Shown here: in pieces, positions 58,849 through 64,000 of the stretch
Layout: every line of letters begins with the position of its first letter
How positions within the stretch are numbered: the first letter of the stretch is position 1
NCBI GenBank assembly: GCA_037833965.1
Contig: AP031353.1
Span: forward strand, 3,660,501-3,724,500
Length of the DNA stretch: 64,000 nucleotides
Direction: 5' to 3'
From: Marchantia polymorpha subsp. ruderalis
Taxonomy: Eukaryota; Streptophyta; Marchantiopsida; Marchantiales; Marchantiaceae
Translations under genes and position numbers: made by a program
The notes under the pieces: generated by a model
The model's database searches: none
What the model was told of the DNA's origin: nothing
What the model saw: only the letters and a program-made list of their open reading frames with translations

Positions 58849-61128
58849 TGTGAGCCTAAACTCCCCACCCTTCAGCGTTTGTACTCCAGGTGGGGGTTTG
58901 AGCTCCCACAATCTAACTTCTCTGATCTCAACCATGTGGTCAAAGTGTATTCAAGACAATGAGATCATAAACACTTGCTCTTTCACAGACAAATTATCCA
59001 AAACTGAAAATAATAACTTGCTGTCTGCTATCTCCACAAGAGCAGTAGACAAGCTCTTTGTTACATAAAGATCTAACCCAACTCTGGGTGACTTTCTCAA
59101 TACCACAGCCGCTGTGGTCTATCCTAGCTCCGAGTTCCACTCCCAATTCCTACTCAGATTTCAGTGTCGAATTCTCAGCTTCCACCTTCAGACTCCACCA
59201 GATTCCTCTCTCGGATTCAACTCTCCCTTTTCAGTTTCAAATTCAGATCCCGACTGTCAGATTTCAATCTCAAATTTCGCTTCACTCACAGCTCCCATTC
59301 TCAGGTCTTCCACTTTGATCTCAGCTCCCACTCACAGATTACACTTCAATCTCGGATCCCACTCACAGATTTCGCACTTCAATCTCAGATCCCAATCTAA
59401 TTTCACTCTCAGATACGACTCTCTACCCACGAGAGTTTGCTTCCTCCTTCTTCGAACTCTCCACACTCTCCTCCTAATTCTCACCACTTCCCTGCGAAAA
59501 TCACTCACATCCACACCCTATCCTGCGACCAATCCCACCAGCGTCTCCACACAATGGCACATCACACGATCTCTATCCCCAGGCCGAAAATTCCTCTCCA
59601 ACGTTCAAGGGCCGAGTCACCCACAGCCCGCGTGAATGCCGTTCCCGCGATGATGGGCAACGGCCTGGCTCCCATGTGCAACTTCATGCCCCGCCGCTGC
59701 CACACCTGTAAAGTCTTTATTCATGACCACGTCAACATTCGCCGTCCAAAATTTTCTTCCGCGCACCGCCGAAGGCATCCTCCCGCCGAAGACGCCCTTC
59801 CGCACCTTTGCCTATCTATAACAGTCACCCCCGACGCTCATAACTCACAGATCCCTGCTTCTTTTGAAACGTTCTTGGGCTCGTTGGAACAAGCGTGTTG
59901 TGCTCTTTCCAACGAGCCCCTAACAAAGTCAAACCGATAAGAATTGAGAAAGTTATGACGGTTTTACTCTTCCGCCGAAGGCGTTTGCCTATGCGCAGGC
60001 GTCCGCGTCCTACACGCAGCCCGTCCTACACGGAGGCGTCCGCGTCCTACACGCAGGCCGTCCTACACGCATGCATCCGCGTCCCACACGCAGGCCGCCT
60101 ATGCGCAGGCGTCCGCGTCCTACACGCAGCCCGTCCTACACGCAGGCGTCCGCGTCCTACATGCAGGCGTCCGCGTCCTACACGCAAGCCGTCCTTGGGC
60201 CAAAGGCCCCTCTATATGTTAACGCCGAAGGCCCCTCTAACTGTTAACGCCGAAGTACTCTCACCTAACCATGACAGGCGCTTTCGACGCTCATAACTCA
60301 GTGATGATTGATCCGTTTCAAGAGATCTTGGTCTCGTTGGAACCAGCGCGTCGAGTTTTTTCCAACGAGACCCAAATCAAGTCAAACCGCTAAGAATTGA
60401 AAAAAATATGCCGGTTTTACTGCTTCGCCGAAGGCCTGCAACCGCCGGAGGCGTTTGTCCGCGTATAGGACAAAAGTTGAACTCCCTTCCGCGTAGGCGG
60501 AATTCCCGGCGGAGGCGAACTCCTTCCGCCGAAGGCAAACGTCTACGTATCTTCCGATAGTCATAACTCCCTAAGTCCTCATCCGTTCCAAGCGTTCTTG
60601 GGCTCGTTAGAACGAGCGTGTCGAGCCCTTTCGAACGAGACCCTAACCAACGCAAACCGTTAAGAATTGAAAACGTTATCACGGTTTTACCCTTCCGCCG
60701 AATGCGTTTGCCTATGCACAGGCCGCCTACGCGCAACCCGCCGAAGGCCTTCCATATGAGAAACTTCCGCCACTCCTAACTCGGTGATACCTTATCCGTT
60801 TCAAGAGTTTTTGGTTTCGTTGGAACGAGCATCGCAAGCTCTTTTCAACAAGACCCTAACTGAGTCAAGGCGTCACACATTGAAAACGTTATGAGAGTTT
60901 CACTTCTTCGCCGAAGGCCTTTTCCGAAGGGACTTCACCGAAGGCATTTCGCCGAAGACCTTGCCCCGAAGGCCCCCTTCCGCACCTTGTGCCCCCTAAC
61001 CATCACACCAACTACTACTCTTGCCAAAACTTTCAGAAAACCCCAAGCATAATTTTGCAAGAGCTTAAATCCAAACTTTTAACTCTCATAAGGGTAAAAA
61101 GACATGTGACCACAGTTTTGTGCTCACA
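58849..61128 (-). mobile_element. Solo LTR, C family, reverse orientation
   Basis: Plus strand runs TGTGAGCCTAAACTCC...TTTTGTGCTCACA with a perfect 5-bp duplication AATAC (58844-58848 and 61129-61133). Homologous throughout to the element C LTRs, including the 31-bp array, four ~130-bp cassettes (about 59825-59960, 60285-60420, 60545-60690, 60770-60900) and GTAGGACGCGGACGCCTGC-type repeats (60000-60190). No internal region. Confidence 0.93.
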
Positions 61129-61133
61129 AATAC

Positions 61134-64000
61134 TGTTCTGGATCTGATCTAGATTTGACTTCCATAAATAAACGTCTTCACGTGTCAATCTTGGAGATAT
61201 ATGAAACAATGATTATTTTTTTTGTAAATGAATTGCTTATTGTACTTGATCATCTGATTTATTTTGATTGGCACTCAATTGAAATTGTACAAACATACAT
61301 AAATAAAACTCAATTGAAATAGAAAACAACTGAAATTGTAATAATTTTTAAGATACTAGAAACATGAATTGAACCTAATTGAAATCTTATAATCCCATAT
61401 GAAATTCAATTAAAATCTTACAAATGCACATGAATTCAACTCATTTGAAATATGGCTTGAAGTTTGATGTTTTGAATTTGATCTACAAAATTTTTGCCAA
61501 TTATATCTTTGCCATCATGTAAATTTTAAAAATACAACAAATGCACATGGATTGAGCTCAATTGCTTGTATTGTTTACTCTAGAAGATAGCTTCAAGTAA
61601 CAAGTTTGTCAATGTAGTGAAATGATTATTGCTTTTTCATTTCAATATGAAAAAGTCAGATTTTTTAGAATGCAACAGCCAATCCTCCTCAAACTCAACA
61701 TAAATAATCAAAACATCTATCCAAATCATCTCATGCGTTATTGAAGTTCGTGACATAATCATGATTTTAAATTCAATTTTTTACTCCCACCTCGGAGTTG
61801 TAAACATGGAGAAGTCTTTTGTGATATTTTTCAATCATATCAACATGATATTTTCTCAAAAATTGTTTAATACAATTGCAATGTAAATTAAAAATATTCA
61901 TAATGAATTCTACTAAACACATTTTAATTCATTTCTAAGGCATCATTTGAGTTGTCATATTCATTGGAGCTTCATTTTGAGTGTCTTTTTGTTTTTTAAC
62001 ATTGCAAATGTATTCAATTGAATGAAAGTCGTCATTAGAAATTTACTTCACAATATTTTTCTTTTCATATGAAAGCATATTATAAAATACTTTATCATGA
62101 ATGTGGGCAACTACATTGCTTACTATAATCCATCATCATTGTCCACGATGGTAATATTCATTGTTCACCTTTATCATGTAGTCGATATTATTATGAATTT
62201 CTTGAATCTCCAACATTGTGCACAAATTGATTACTAATTTATTGATGTTAGCTTGCTGATACGACAAAATTATGTCTCTTGAATGTAAAGTGACTAATGT
62301 AAAGCATGATGATAACACACTAACAATGGATGTAATGATGATCCATCAAGATTACGATGGAGCACAAATAGACTGATTCTCTTTGATGTGAACAAACAAA
62401 CGTCGACGTTTATTGATCATCCAACATATCATGTTTCCAGACAAATGTGAACAACAATTTGTACCCTTTGAAAATTTCCTATCCATATGAGTAATAAGAT
62501 TGAATTATTGTAATAAATGTACTGAAAAAATATGAATTACTTTGTAATATTTTCCACACTCTAGATTGTTGGTATTTGATTTGATCACAAAATCAATTTG
62601 ATGAAGCGAACAACATATACAAAGAATTAGATGAATAGCTTCTTTGTCAAGAAGAGTCACAAATGCCCCAACATGTCGAATATTTGTTCTCTCATCATCA
62701 GTTGCAACAATGAGGAGCTTATCGGGCCAGAATTTTTACAGTCAATTCAAATTTTTCATCATCATATTCATGATAATAATTGATGTGTGCCGATCAAAAT
62801 TTGAAACCACAAAAAAATGCAAATTATCAAGTTTAACTTTATTAGAGTCTCAAAAGCGTATGTTAAAAAAGTTGTGCATAGATCTCTACTTGCATTTAAT
62901 TCCAAGATAAAAATTTATCCTTCAGGATGTGCTAGAATATTGGCAATAATTTAAAAGATTCCAATCATGGTGCGGATATACTTTCTGATTATGTGATCAT
63001 TTTATCCGTCAATTTTGCGTTTTTTGGTGTGTGTTTGATGAAACTTGATCACAGTTGTCGTCTAACAAAATGAAAGACTTGGTAATGTATGATCAATTGC
63101 AAAGATTGAATCAAAGTATCTTTCTGATTTTGAGACGGTTAGAGACATCTTCCTGAATCTTTGAAAGTTTTATAGAGTTCGTCAAGTCCCATCCTTCTCC
63201 TCATCATCTTTTGGATTGAAAAAAAATTCTTTGATATTACAATTTTTTTGTGATATTCTTGGATTTTCTCTTGTTTTGATTGTGAATATAAGCATTATAG
63301 AATTCTTATCAAAATACTATTCAACATTCTCCAATAGATTTGAGAATTTTTTTCTTCTTATTCTTTGATAGAGCTTGATATTTGATGTATGCTTTTGTGT
63401 GTTATACTTGATGATGATTTTGGTACAATTCAAGCTAGAGCTTGATATTCTATCTATACTTTTGTATGTTGTAGTTGATGATGATTTTGGTACAATTCAA
63501 GATAGAGTTTGATATTAGATCTATGCTTTTGTATGTTGTACTTGATGATGATTTTGGTACAAAATGTCTCTCATATCAAGATATTTTGTGTGCGTTGTCT
63601 CTTCACTTCTTCCTATTGTCTCTCTTTGCCATGGTGAACGCAAATTAAACATTGTACTCATGTAAACTTCTTTGTTGTATCGATTCAATGATCTGCAATC
63701 CGAATTTCAATTTGTGTCTAGATTGAAAAGTTATTAATTTTTTCATAACTTTGGCAGCAACAATCGCCAATTCAAAGCTCTGAAATAATAACATCTGAAA
63801 TCACAAAATGTTTGTCTAGATGTAAAATATGCCACAAGTAGCAGCAGAAGCAACTCGTGAGGTAAAGATGTGACAAGTTCGATGAAGACAAAGAGTATTT
63901 GGCTTATTCATATTCGCATCAAAGTTAAATTTGGCTCCGATTCAACAAGTATTATAAAAAAAACTTTCTATGATCATGATGGAGTTATTAATTTATGGAC
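61134..64000. other. AT-rich stretch without a recognised gene
   Basis: Very AT-rich, with repeated AATTGAAAT and CACATGAATT words at about 61260-61450. The longest open frame (62644-62910) has no motif. The first part may continue the LTR of the copia fossil. Apart from the 67-bp tandem repeat nothing can be supported. Confidence 0.5.
63367..63565 (+). repeat. 67-bp tandem repeat, three units
   Basis: Units start at 63367, 63434 and 63501, each near GATAGAGCTTGATATTTGAT and ending in the TTGATGATGATTTTGGTACAA block, about 90% alike by eye. The exact period (67, 67) shows slipped or unequal duplication. Confidence 0.88.

Overview
The window looks like nuclear DNA of a land plant. The reasons are a split gene for a plant-type urea transporter (DUR3) with GT-AG introns, a relic of a cell-wall GT34 glycosyltransferase, TTTAGGG-like motifs, a MULE transposase relic, and Ty3/gypsy retroelements with tRNA-Asp-type primer sites. 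A bryophyte such as a liverwort is plausible, but that is inference from general impression only. Only one host gene looks intact; most of the rest is layered transposable elements.

Layout. 1-1027 is a direct repeat of 11906-12900, the DNA just downstream of DUR3, so a second DUR3 copy may lie left of the window. 2733-5151 is a solo LTR. 6754-7390 is a GT34 pseudogene. 7889-11629 is DUR3, with seven exons and 716 codons. About 13931-18425 is a decayed MULE transposase gene with a solo LTR (14711-16960) inserted exactly at one of its splice acceptors. 18426-20700 holds nothing recognisable.

21153-53432 is one Ty3/gypsy element, here called C, with 5-bp target duplications (TAAAC). It has been invaded twice. 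The first insertion is a long solo LTR, A (26503-31395). The second is a nearly complete minus-strand Ty3/gypsy element, B (33416-49838, target duplication GCTGG). The pre-insertion sequence of the C target is preserved at about 1032-1335. 53685-58848 holds an old Ty1/copia fossil, interrupted by a B-family solo LTR (54676-56986) and bordered by a C-family solo LTR (58849-61128). 61134-64000 is AT-rich, without a recognisable gene.

Most unusual feature. The B-family LTRs are about 5.3 kb long, and their U3 part carries a 1045-codon sense ORF. It encodes a conserved globular domain, a low-complexity middle and a long coiled coil, and it ends about 40 bp before the LTR TATA box. A diverged relative sits in solo LTR A, while shorter LTRs of the same family (about 2.3 kb) lack it. 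The same LTRs carry a palindromic hairpin between TATA box and expected start, with a compensatory base-pair change among copies. The B and C families also share a roughly 130-bp cassette present one to four times per LTR, and arrays of GCC-TTCG-GGC motifs. The B gag/pol junction is a UAG-CAA-UUA read-through context. The retroelements are described as fossils; counts of breaks are approximate.
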